A DNA stretch of 14,404 bases, from positions 1-14,404 of the forward strand of contig JBJOER010000138.1 of the NCBI GenBank assembly GCA_046049215.1, given 5' to 3'. Positions 1-7,786 of the stretch are shown one piece after another. The stretch is from JAJTFW01 sp046049215. GTDB lineage: Bacteria; Bacteroidota; Bacteroidia; AKYH767-A; OLB10. Within the stretch, counting starts at the first letter, position 1, and each line of letters starts with the position of its first letter. Both the position numbers and the translations under genes were made by a program. The notes under the pieces are model-generated. The model was not told the origin of the DNA and did no database searches. It saw nothing but the letters and a program-made list of their open reading frames with translations.

Positions 1-1002
1 AAGGCGATTGAAAGTGCTGTCGGGTCGCACACCGAATCGTTCAGCTGCTTCAGGATTGAAGACACGTTTCCGTTGTTGTACCGGTTCGGGTCGTAATCCT
101 GTGGCTTTCCCGTTCCGGATGTATTGTGCCGCCTGTTGACCCGACTGGAATCCCCATTGGTACATATCCGCTCCATAACTGGCAACGGCTCCTCGGGCTA
201 CCAGGCCGGCCTCGCTGGTGAGGATAGGGATATTTTTTGCGTTGCAGACTTTGACAATGCTTTCGAAGGATGCGAATACCGCGTTGTCGGGCAGGGCGAA
301 AAACACTTCGACGCCTTTCGACAGAAGCGATTGCGTTACGAGTTGGGTTTCTGAAGAATTCGTCACAGGAAGTGCTTCGAGAGGGAGGCCCGATGCCGCG
401 CAGCCGCGTTTGAGTTGTTCCAGCGCTTCGAGGCTTTGCGGTTCCGATTGGCTGTAGATAGCTCCCACTTTCTTCGCGCCGGGAAACAAGCGTTGAATCA
501 GGGTGACAGAAGTGTCGATGTAGTCGGTTGTCTCATAAACCCCGAACAGGTTGGCAGGCGCCTTTCCCGCTTTATCGGTGAGTCCCGCTTTGGCGGGCTC
601 GGGAGCCACCATCATGAAAACCGGGATGTTTTGGGTGCGTTGTGCAGTGCTGATAGTGGCGAGTGTGGTGTTGGTCGCGATCAGCACCGGATCTTGCGAG
701 AGGATGTAATCAACGGCCTGTACCAGTGTCGGCTGATCGCCCTGTGCATTGCGGTAAATCACCTTCAGTGTGCCGCTGTCCTCACTCAATCCTGCTTCCT
801 TCAGGGCATCGAGAAAGCCCTGCCGAGCTTGGGCCAGTGTGGCATCCTCAACGAAGTCGATGAAGCCGATGGTTTCGGGTTTCTGTTGGGTGCTGGAGTT
901 GGAACGGTTGCCGCTTGTACACGATGGAGTGGCAAGCATCAACAAGAGGCCGAAAAAACAGAGGGTCTGCGTGCGGAACAGGGATTGGTGTCGGTTGATC
1001 AT
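1..1002 (-). CDS. ABC transporter substrate-binding lipoprotein, 3' end cut by window edge
   Basis: Reading the minus strand from the ATG at 1002 gives 334 uninterrupted codons running off the left edge. The product resembles the ABC_sub_bind family (PF04392, TrpX-like): periplasmic binding proteins that deliver a small, often unassigned solute to an inner-membrane permease. Residues 12-27 are hydrophobic and are followed by Cys28 (LATPSC), so it is probably a lipoprotein, although Thr at -3 is atypical for a lipobox. The mature part opens with TIGFIDF near residue 45. The segments IPVFMMVAPEPAKAG, KKVGAIYS and GLVARGAVASYGADMYQWG match the family pattern of two Rossmann-like lobes, and FNPEAAERFGV lies near the normal C-terminus. 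Family members are usually about 320-340 residues, so only a few residues should be missing. The usual permease and ATPase partners would lie beyond the left edge; that is inference. The 79-bp gap from the upstream minus-strand gene shows no clear terminator, so co-transcription is possible. Confidence 0.85.
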   Translation of the reverse strand, partial: MINRHQSLFRTQTLCFFGLLLMLATPSCTSGNRSNSSTQQKPETIGFIDFVEDATLAQARQGFLDALKEAGLSEDSGTLKVIYRNAQGDQPTLVQAVDYILSQDPVLIATNTTLATISTAQRTQNIPVFMMVAPEPAKAGLTDKAGKAPANLFGVYETTDYIDTSVTLIQRLFPGAKKVGAIYSQSEPQSLEALEQLKRGCAASGLPLEALPVTNSSETQLVTQSLLSKGVEVFFALPDNAVFASFESIVKVCNAKNIPILTSEAGLVARGAVASYGADMYQWGFQSGQQAAQYIRNGKATGLRPEPVQQRKRVFNPEAAERFGVRPDSTFNRL

Positions 1003-1081
1003 CGTTGCGTAAGGATAGTGAATACAAAGAAACGCCTCACCAGTAGTGAAGTCCGGTCACCGCTCAAAAGGAGGAAGAGAA

Positions 1082-2581
1082 TCAGTGCTTTTGAAGCCGG
1101 TCTTGTGTATTGACCACCTCAGTGACAAGACGCATCAACTCCGTGCCCACTTTGCTATAGAAAGGTTCCTGAAGTTCCTGCAGGTGAAGTGCCTGTGTGG
1201 CCGCTTCCGCTTTCGATCCTTCAGGTTCGAGCATGGCCACAAAGAACCGGTTCATCAGGTTCCAGGGATGCTGATGCTGGTCTCTTCTGTAATCGAGTGC
1301 CTTATTGAAGCAATTCAAAGCATCTTCAAAGCGTCGTCCCAAAATATGCTCGAGTCCACGCCATTCAAGCAGGGATACGGCGATATCGTGCCGGTGTCTT
1401 CCCATTTCTGAGGCATGCTGTTGAACTTGTTCGAAGATGGTTGGATCGGATTCTCCACCGCTGAGCTGGTTGAGGCAGGACAGAAGGGTTTTCAGCTCGC
1501 AGGTCTTCACCCAGTTGTTGCGGGTGATGTTGCTCTTGGCGTTGCACTTGAAGAGAAGCTGTTCAACTTCGTTGAGGATTTTCCAGGCCGATTGGTACTG
1601 GCTGTTGTCGGCTTCGATGGCTGCACGGATCAGACGTAGGCGAACCCGGTCTTCGAGTTGTTCCTGGGCCTTGGCCAGCTTGTCGGCTTCTTCAAGCCAT
1701 TGTAGCCTGGCTTTCGTACCCGCATCGATGTGATAGTGTGCAAGGACCGAAAGAACGTACCGGCGTGAATCGGGATAGTGCGGAAAGAAATGATCGATGT
1801 CGCGCTCGAGGAAAGGCAGGTAGGGCCGGATATGCACGGCCGGTGCGGGAGTGAGTGCCGATGCCCGTAAGATGAGGCTCAGCAGAATCGCCCGTTTGGT
1901 GACTTCCTTTTCCACGGTGAGCAAAGCACCAAGTTCCTGCAGCAGGTCGCCAACTTTGTCTTGTTCAGACAGGCTGGACTCGGAAGAATGTTCAAGCATC
2001 TTGATTTCAAATGAAATTCTGAACTGCCTGTGCACCTGACGGAAGCGTTCAAGGTAGGTGTCGTACCGTTCCAGAAATGAATTTGCGTCCTCTTGTTGGT
2101 ACAAGGTCTCCACGAGCCGGGCGTTCTGCCTGTAGAAAAGCAACATCAGCTCAATGGTGTCGGTTGCACTGCACTTGGCTTCGAAATTTCCAATGTCGAG
2201 CCGTGCCGCAGATGCCGATTTGGATCCTGCCTCCTGAACCAGTTCTGAGAAAGATTGGAAAAGTGGTTCGGGACCACCCAGCTTCACCAACTCATGCCTG
2301 TACTCTTCTGACTGGATGATTTGTCCGATTTCCTGGTCGATTTGCAGGAATGCCTCTTTGAAATCACCCGCCTTCAGCCTTTTGAATCGCACCTTGGCCA
2401 TCACACGCGGGTCGAAACCGGCCGATGTGCGGTACATGTTGAAAATCGCTTCCGCGACTTCGAAACGCTCCGGACTGATTGACTCGCTGAGTTTTTTCAG
2501 CACGAAGTCAAGGATGCGTTTCTCTTTCGGGAGGAGCTGAAGCTGGTAAGTGTTGCTTGAGGCCGGGCGCGGTTCTGCCAT
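1082..2581 (-). CDS. Hypothetical helical protein, TPR-like C-terminal half
   Basis: A 499-residue soluble protein that I do not recognise. It has no signal peptide and no membrane segment, so it is probably cytoplasmic. It is predicted almost entirely helical and rich in charged residues and Leu. Residues 10-120 contain basic and amphipathic helices (for example KVRFKRLKAGDFKEAF near 63-78). Residues 140-240 look like long paired helices. Residues 311-343 and especially 398-431 fit a tetratricopeptide-like helix pair: LLEWRGLEHILGRRFEDAL then NCFNKALDY, with Trp, Leu, Gly, Ala and Ala at TPR-like spacing. A scaffold or protein-interaction role is only a guess. It is transcribed divergently from the amidohydrolase operon, and the 93 bp between the two start regions must hold both promoters. 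The ATG at 2581 is chosen because the frame shows no good upstream start. The long open frame and codon use support a real gene. Confidence 0.8.
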   Translation of the reverse strand: MAEPRPASSNTYQLQLLPKEKRILDFVLKKLSESISPERFEVAEAIFNMYRTSAGFDPRVMAKVRFKRLKAGDFKEAFLQIDQEIGQIIQSEEYRHELVKLGGPEPLFQSFSELVQEAGSKSASAARLDIGNFEAKCSATDTIELMLLFYRQNARLVETLYQQEDANSFLERYDTYLERFRQVHRQFRISFEIKMLEHSSESSLSEQDKVGDLLQELGALLTVEKEVTKRAILLSLILRASALTPAPAVHIRPYLPFLERDIDHFFPHYPDSRRYVLSVLAHYHIDAGTKARLQWLEEADKLAKAQEQLEDRVRLRLIRAAIEADNSQYQSAWKILNEVEQLLFKCNAKSNITRNNWVKTCELKTLLSCLNQLSGGESDPTIFEQVQQHASEMGRHRHDIAVSLLEWRGLEHILGRRFEDALNCFNKALDYRRDQHQHPWNLMNRFFVAMLEPEGSKAEAATQALHLQELQEPFYSKVGTELMRLVTEVVNTQDRLQKH

Positions 2582-2645
2582 AGATCGATAAGTTCGGGAT
2601 CCGGAATGATCCCCGGCTACCGATTTCTGTCGGCGATAAAACTAT

Positions 2646-2653
2646 TACCTTCG
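2646..2653 (+). promoter_or_regulatory. Candidate -7 box (TACCTTCG) for the amidohydrolase operon
   Basis: TACCTTCG matches the Bacteroidota -7 consensus TAnnTTTG except for one base. It lies 15 bp before the ATG at 2669 and 21 bp before the ATG at 2675. A convincing -33 TTG is absent; TTTCTG at 2624-2629 is the nearest candidate. If correct, transcription starts near 2660. That excludes the upstream in-frame ATG at 2606 as the true start. Confidence 0.4.
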
Positions 2654-2674
2654 TCAAGGGCACACCGAATGCAT

Positions 2675-5600
2675 ATGAGAAAAATACTAACATGGTTATA
2701 CACGGTTCTTTTGGTTCATTCAGGAGGACTTTTTGCACAGTCTACACGACCCGTGGAAGGCTTATCCGATGAAAGGGATCCGCTGTTTGTTTTCACCAAT
2801 GTCACATTGGTCCAGGAGCCCGGAAAGATTCTGAAAGGAGCCCGAGTTCTCGTGCAGGGGGGGGAGATCCTTCGCGTCGGAGGCGATGGTCCGATTCCCG
2901 CTTCGGCCATTGTTTACGACCTGAAGGGCCGCTACATGGTTCCGTCTTTCATCGAGCTGATCTCCGATTACGGCCAGCCGGAAGTGAAGCCTGCTGTGCG
3001 GGAAAGGCGCGCGTCGCGTGGTGCTCAAGCGCAAAGTAATTTGCCGGGTCCGTTATACTGGAACCAGGCGGTGCATCCCGAGGCGGAAGGATTTGCGCAG
3101 TTCGAAGCGGATGCTAAAAAAGCGGCCGAATGGCGAAAGGCGGGTTTCGGTGCGGCATTGACCCTTCAGCGCGACGGGATCGTCAGGGGCTCGGCAGCAC
3201 TGGTGTTGATGGGAGACGAATCGACGGAGGAGTCCATCCTGAAGGGCCGTGCGGCCCAGGGCATGTCGTTCAACAAAGGCTCGTCGACCCAAGATTATCC
3301 ATCTTCCCTGATGGGCTCGATCGCTTTGATTCGCCAAGCCATTTTCGATGCGCAGTGGTATGCCGGTGCGAAGGAGAAGGAGTACAACGCCTCGTTGGAA
3401 GCATGGAACAGGAACGGGCAGTTGCCTGTGGTGTTCGAAGTGAGCGACCATCGTTCCGCATTGCGGGCGGCAAGGATTGCAGCCGAAGCGGGAACGCGAT
3501 ATGTTATCAAAGGCACAGGAGATGAATACAAACGTATCGAAGAGATCAGCCGAACAGGATCGTCCTTCATTGTACCGTTGAATTTTCCAAAGACTTACGA
3601 CATGGCGAATCCGTTCGATGCACTGAACGTATCGCTCGCCGAACTGAAGCATTGGGAGTCGGCTCCGGCCAATCCTGTCATCCTTGAAAAAGCAGGTGTT
3701 CGTTTTGCTTTCACTTCGGACGGATTGAAAGAGAAGAAGGAGCTGATGCCTGCCATCCAGAAGTCGCTGAAGTTTGGCCTGAGCAGGGATCAGGCGCTCG
3801 CCGCACTGACCACCATTCCCGCCGCTTTGGTCGGAGCCGGTGACAAGTTAGGAGCCTTGCGCCCGGGCATGTTGGCCAACTTCCTCATTTGTACGCACGA
3901 TGTGTTTGACAAGGAAAATGTCCTGCTCGAACATTGGGTGGCCGGAAAGCGTCACATCCTAATGGCAAGCGACAGTATTGATATGCGTGGCAATTACCGT
4001 ATCAAGCTGGATACATTGACGGGCTGGAATTTATCGGTGAGCGGAAGCGCGGTTTCACCTGAATTCACTTTCCAGAAGGATAGCCTCACCCGGAAAGCCG
4101 ATGCAAGCAGGAGCGGCTCGCAATGGACTTTCCGCTTCGAACCGGTGAAGGGGAAAACTGTTTACCGCATGAATGCCTCGTTTGCAGTGATGGATCGGTC
4201 TTGGTCGGGATGGGCCAGGTCGGCGGATGGAGACTGGTTGTCGTGGTCGGCAACCCGAACAGGAGATGCGCCTCTGAAAGCCGATTCCCTGGTCCGCGAT
4301 TCGATCCGTCCGGTGCCCGAAACCTGGTATCCGAACACAGCTTACGGTTGGGAAAGTACAACTCCGCTCAATTCTAAACCGGCATCCTTTTGCATTCGCA
4401 ATGCAACGGTATGGACATGCGAAGATGCCGGTGTTTTGACATCCGCCGACGTGTTGGTACGCGATGGAAAGATTGCGATGGTGGGTAAATGCAGCGAGAG
4501 CGACTGGAAAGGGCTGGAAGTGATCGACGGAACAGGCATGCATCTCACCCCGGGCTTGATCGACGAGCACTCCCATATCGCCATCAATGAAGGTGTGAAC
4601 GAAGGCACGCAATCGATCACGTCGGAAGTACGCATCGGTGATGTGATTTATCCCGACGACATCAATATCTACCGACAGTTGGCCGGGGGAGTCACCACTT
4701 CACACCTGCTGCATGGAAGCGCCAACGCCATCGGCGGACAGACTGCGGTGATCAAATTGCGATGGGGAAAGGGGTCGGAACAGATGAAGTTCGAAGGAGC
4801 AGATCCATTCATCAAGTTTGCGCTGGGCGAGAACGTGAAGCAGACCAACTGGGGCGACAACAACGTGACACGCTACCCGCAAACGCGGATGGGGGTGGAG
4901 CAGATCTACATCGATGCCTTCACCCGTGCCCGCGAGTACGACAATGCCTGGAAGTCGTTCAATACATCGAAACTGAAGATGGAAACTCCCCGGCGTGATC
5001 TCGAACTCGATGCACTTGCAGAGATCCTGAACAGCAAGCGTTTTATCACCTGCCACAGTTACCAGCAAGGGGAGATCAACATGCTGATGCACGTAGCGGA
5101 TTCGTTCGAATTCAGGGTGAACACCTTCACACACATCCTTGAAGGCTACAAGGTAGCCGACAAAATGAAAAAGCACGGTGCCGGCGGTTCATCCTTCGCC
5201 GACTGGTGGGCCTACAAGTACGAGGTGATCGAAGCCATTCCGCATAACGGCGCGATCATGCACCGCTGCGGTATACTTACAGCCTTCAATAGCGACGACG
5301 CTGAAATGGCTCGTCGCCTTAACCAGGAGGCTGCCAAGGCTGTCAAATACGGCAATGTCAGTGAAGAGGAGGCCCTGAAATTCGTGACGCTCAACCCCGC
5401 CAAATTGCTGCATGTCGATAACCGTGTGGGAAGTATCAAAGCCGGCAAAGATGCTGACCTGGTACTGTGGAATGGTCCACCGCTCTCAATCTATGCCAAG
5501 CCATTGAAGACGTATATAGAAGGTGTGGCCTACTTCGATGCACAGCGCGACCTCCGACTCCGCGAGCGCGATGAGAAAGAGCGCATGCGCATCCAGAAAA

Positions 5601-5701
5601 AGATGGTTGACGAAAAGAACAGCGGCGCCCCCACACAAAAACCCGTCACGTTGTTGCACGAGGAATACCACTGCAACGACATGGAATCACTTCCCTATTA
5701 A
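2675..5701 (+). CDS. Secreted tandem amidohydrolase; N-terminal module degenerate, C-terminal module intact
   Basis: A 1008-residue exported protein of the imidazolonepropionase-like amidohydrolase group (COG1228), probably periplasmic. The start at 2675 (or 2669, two codons earlier) is preferred because it puts a clean signal peptide at the N-terminus: MRKILTWLYTVLL, ending GLFAQ at residue 22. The frame also extends to an ATG at 2606, but that precedes the candidate promoter. Residues about 35-430 form an amidohydrolase-like module in which the HxH site reads I96-S97-D98; an Asp (D349, FAFTSDG) remains. Residues about 440-570 are a beta-rich linker. Residues about 572-965 form a second module with the expected ligands: H632 and H634 (DEHSH), H794 (ITCHSY), H820 (FTHILEGYK) and D874 (NSDD), plus KFALGENVK at 714-722, whose lysines could include a metal-bridging one. 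The C-terminus is basic and charged. The substrate is unknown; cyclic amides or dipeptide-like compounds are plausible by family. The next gene follows after 8 bp. Confidence 0.9.
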   Translation: MRKILTWLYTVLLVHSGGLFAQSTRPVEGLSDERDPLFVFTNVTLVQEPGKILKGARVLVQGGEILRVGGDGPIPASAIVYDLKGRYMVPSFIELISDYGQPEVKPAVRERRASRGAQAQSNLPGPLYWNQAVHPEAEGFAQFEADAKKAAEWRKAGFGAALTLQRDGIVRGSAALVLMGDESTEESILKGRAAQGMSFNKGSSTQDYPSSLMGSIALIRQAIFDAQWYAGAKEKEYNASLEAWNRNGQLPVVFEVSDHRSALRAARIAAEAGTRYVIKGTGDEYKRIEEISRTGSSFIVPLNFPKTYDMANPFDALNVSLAELKHWESAPANPVILEKAGVRFAFTSDGLKEKKELMPAIQKSLKFGLSRDQALAALTTIPAALVGAGDKLGALRPGMLANFLICTHDVFDKENVLLEHWVAGKRHILMASDSIDMRGNYRIKLDTLTGWNLSVSGSAVSPEFTFQKDSLTRKADASRSGSQWTFRFEPVKGKTVYRMNASFAVMDRSWSGWARSADGDWLSWSATRTGDAPLKADSLVRDSIRPVPETWYPNTAYGWESTTPLNSKPASFCIRNATVWTCEDAGVLTSADVLVRDGKIAMVGKCSESDWKGLEVIDGTGMHLTPGLIDEHSHIAINEGVNEGTQSITSEVRIGDVIYPDDINIYRQLAGGVTTSHLLHGSANAIGGQTAVIKLRWGKGSEQMKFEGADPFIKFALGENVKQTNWGDNNVTRYPQTRMGVEQIYIDAFTRAREYDNAWKSFNTSKLKMETPRRDLELDALAEILNSKRFITCHSYQQGEINMLMHVADSFEFRVNTFTHILEGYKVADKMKKHGAGGSSFADWWAYKYEVIEAIPHNGAIMHRCGILTAFNSDDAEMARRLNQEAAKAVKYGNVSEEEALKFVTLNPAKLLHVDNRVGSIKAGKDADLVLWNGPPLSIYAKPLKTYIEGVAYFDAQRDLRLRERDEKERMRIQKKMVDEKNSGAPTQKPVTLLHEEYHCNDMESLPY
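2857..2864 (+). repeat. Homopolymer of eight G inside the large amidohydrolase gene
   Basis: An uninterrupted run of eight G spans codons 61-64 (Gln-Gly-Gly-Glu). One-base slippage would shift the frame near the start of the protein. The tract is in frame in this sequence. Whether it varies in the population cannot be told from one sequence. Confidence 0.9.
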
Positions 5702-5709
5702 AAACTACC

Positions 5710-7014
5710 ATGACCTATAGAATTTCTCTGCTCCTGTTGCTGTTTAGTTCCATTGCGACAACAGTATTGGCCCAGCGCCCGGCGCCCAATGATGAAAAAC
5801 CGCGCAAGATCCTGCTGATGGGTGGTGTAGCCCACGTCGGTAATGGTACGCTCATCGAAAACAGTGCAATCGGTCTCGCCGATGGAAAGATCTCATTCAT
5901 CATGGACGCGAGGGGCTTTAAACCGGATCCCCGCTCTTTCGATACGCTGATCTACCTCGAAGGCAAGCACGTGTATCCGGGATTCATTTCCATCGGATCC
6001 ATTCTTGGTCTTAGCGATCTTGAACTCGTTCGTGCCACCAACGACTTCCGCGAATCCGGATCAGTAAATCCCGGCGCCCGCACCCTGATAGCCTACAATA
6101 CCGACTCGCGCGTCATACCCACAGTGCGCGACAACGGTATTCTGACGGCGCAGGTCGCACCCCAGGGGGGACTGATCTCAGGTACATCGTCGGTGGTACA
6201 GCTCGATGCCTGGAATTATGAGGATGCGGTTGTTAAAACAGACGACGGGATATGGGTGAACTGGCCTTCCATGCGCGTGTTCAAAGGGTCGTGGGCCGAT
6301 CCGGAGGACGAGCAACGGGAACGAAACGAGCGTGATCTTCAAAACCTGTTGAAGCAATTTGAAGAGGCTTCGTCCTATGCGAAAGACCGTCCGGCCGTGA
6401 AGAACAGCCATCTGGAGGCCATGAAAGGACTGTTCGATGGCTCCAAGTCACTGTTCGTGCGTTGCGACTATGCACGCGAGATCGTGGAAGCCGTGCAGGC
6501 ATCCGAGCGTTACGGCATGCGGTTGGTGATCGTAGGCGGAGCCGACAGCTGGCGCGTGGCTACTCTGTTGAAGGAGAAAAACGTCCCCGTAGTCATCGAG
6601 CGCACCCATTCTCTACCTTACCGGGAAGACGAGGATGTGGATCTTCCTTACAAGCTGCCTGCCCTGCTGAAGAAGTCGGGTGTCTTGTTCGCCATCACCG
6701 ATCAGGGGTTCTGGCAACACCGGAATCTTCCTTTTCAAGCAGGAACCGCTGCAGGGTATGGCCTTAGCCGTGAGGAAGCCGTATCGTCCATCACCCTTAA
6801 TGCTGCGAAAATACTGGGCATCGACTCTTTCTGTGGATCATTGGAAGAAGGGAAGGACGCCACACTTTTTGTTTCCAAAGGCGATGCATTGGAGATGACC
6901 GGCAATTCGGTCATGATGGCCTTCATCCAGGGTCGTGAAATCGTATTAGACAGCTACCAAAAGGAGTTGTATCGCCGCTATTTGAAGAAATACGGCTTGA
7001 AAGAGCAGCCCTGA
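5710..7014 (+). CDS. Secreted amidohydrolase-like protein lacking the HxH metal site
   Basis: A 434-residue exported protein with a signal peptide (MTYRISLLLLLFSSIATTVL, then AQ at 21-22), probably periplasmic. The overall plan is that of an amidohydrolase: a small beta domain around residues 32-88, a barrel, and the C-terminal GLSREEAVSSITLNAAKILG (351-370) followed by GSLEEGKDATLFV, typical of COG1228 proteins. The metal-binding HxH that should follow 'PG' is replaced by G96-S97-I98 (PGFISIGSI), and the later histidines are not obvious. One Asp survives (D331, FAITDQG). GGLISGTSSVVQLDAWNYED (153-172) sits where active relatives have a GGQTAVIK-like strand. It resembles the N-terminal module of the preceding protein more than the active C-terminal one. 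The 8-bp gap indicates one operon. I infer a catalytically inactive partner, substrate-binding subunit or structural subunit of the upstream enzyme. The family assignment is firm; the role is not. Confidence 0.88.
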   Translation: MTYRISLLLLLFSSIATTVLAQRPAPNDEKPRKILLMGGVAHVGNGTLIENSAIGLADGKISFIMDARGFKPDPRSFDTLIYLEGKHVYPGFISIGSILGLSDLELVRATNDFRESGSVNPGARTLIAYNTDSRVIPTVRDNGILTAQVAPQGGLISGTSSVVQLDAWNYEDAVVKTDDGIWVNWPSMRVFKGSWADPEDEQRERNERDLQNLLKQFEEASSYAKDRPAVKNSHLEAMKGLFDGSKSLFVRCDYAREIVEAVQASERYGMRLVIVGGADSWRVATLLKEKNVPVVIERTHSLPYREDEDVDLPYKLPALLKKSGVLFAITDQGFWQHRNLPFQAGTAAGYGLSREEAVSSITLNAAKILGIDSFCGSLEEGKDATLFVSKGDALEMTGNSVMMAFIQGREIVLDSYQKELYRRYLKKYGLKEQP

Positions 7015-7052
7015 TAGCGAAGTGTTTCCGGGTGGAGGAAGCCTGGTCGTGA

Positions 7053-7739
7053 TTATTTCGATCTGGCCTCTTTCAGAAGACGCTCTGCACGCTCTTTTCC
7101 CCAGCGCGGCCAGGCAGGATCATCGTGCTTGTCGTTTTCCAGATTCTTCAATCCTGCTTCAAGCAATTCCGCTGCTTTCTTTTTATCGCGTCCTTCTTTC
7201 TCGGGCAACCGCAGGTAGCACTCCCCGTTGAGGATTCCTGTCCGGGGGTTCGCAGGGTTGTCCTTTTGTATTTTTTCGAGTGATTTGATGCATTCGCCAA
7301 TGGCTTTCTTCGATGAAGGACCCGGAATGCCGGCTTTGGTCATTTCCAAAAACACCTCCAGCGTTTTTAGTTCTGCTTCGTCCGGTGCAATAGCCAGTCC
7401 GGCCTTGATGTAATTTTCAGCCTTGGTCATGTAGCCGGACGCAGCGGAGGAATCTTTCCGATTGCTTTCGGCTAGCACCAGGTTGTAGTAGGCGGCCTGG
7501 TACTGGGAGATCCAATCCGTCTTGGCCGTATTGGCCACCATTTCGATACCCTTCAGGATCTTGTCTTTGGAGTCGGCGGTCGAGGTGGTGTCCAGGTAAT
7601 TCATGTAGCGGACCAGGAAGCGTCTTGTTTTCTCGGCAGGACTCTGCGGTCCGGTGGGTGCGGTGATCGGTTGCGCGACCAGGTTGTGTCCGCAGAGGAG
7701 AACCAGTAGCGCAATGACGTTTTTTCGAGGGGTATGCAT
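7053..7739 (-). CDS. Secreted TPR-like protein of unknown function
   Basis: A 228-residue protein with an N-terminal signal peptide (basic MHTPRKN, hydrophobic core ALLVLLCGHNL, then VAQ at 21-23), so probably periplasmic or surface-attached. The mature part is helical and resembles TPR repeats: TDWISQYQAAYYNLVLAES (74-92), AENYIKAGLAIAPDEAELKT (107-126), GILNGECYLR (168-177) and KKAAELLEAGLKNLEN (187-202). The motif PAWPRWGKERAERLL (208-222) near the C-terminus suggests a repeat that ends the superhelix. No catalytic motif is visible, so a binding or assembly role is the most that can be said. It lies 47 bp downstream of tryptophan 2,3-dioxygenase on the same strand with no evident promoter or terminator between them, so the two are probably co-transcribed. 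It converges on the amidohydrolase operon with a 38-bp gap in which I see no intrinsic terminator. Confidence 0.82.
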   Translation of the reverse strand: MHTPRKNVIALLVLLCGHNLVAQPITAPTGPQSPAEKTRRFLVRYMNYLDTTSTADSKDKILKGIEMVANTAKTDWISQYQAAYYNLVLAESNRKDSSAASGYMTKAENYIKAGLAIAPDEAELKTLEVFLEMTKAGIPGPSSKKAIGECIKSLEKIQKDNPANPRTGILNGECYLRLPEKEGRDKKKAAELLEAGLKNLENDKHDDPAWPRWGKERAERLLKEARSK

Positions 7740-7786
7740 GGAATGAGGAAATTAAAATTGACAATACGGGACTTCGGGAGAGTTGT

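Noticed and set aside
1025..1032. Minus-strand TTTCTTTG as a promoter for the substrate-binding protein gene
   Set aside because: It lacks the A of the TA pair and a -33 TTG. The gene may be co-transcribed with the one upstream.
415..1113. A 232-codon plus-strand frame
   Set aside because: It lies opposite the substrate-binding protein gene, whose translation shows clear family motifs and a signal peptide. The plus-strand frame shows none.
2637..2644. Minus-strand TAGTTTTA as a promoter for the 499-residue protein gene
   Set aside because: It matches the consensus at all but one position, but there is no -33 element and the site is A/T-rich by composition. Too weak to list.
2606..2674. Extended N-terminus of the large amidohydrolase from the ATG at 2606
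   Set aside because: It would place 23 residues before a good signal peptide and start upstream of the candidate promoter. The ATG at 2669 or 2675 is more credible.
7015..7052. Terminator between the convergent amidohydrolase operon and the TPR-like gene
   Set aside because: Only a four-base TTCC/GGAA pairing is visible, with no T tract on either strand.
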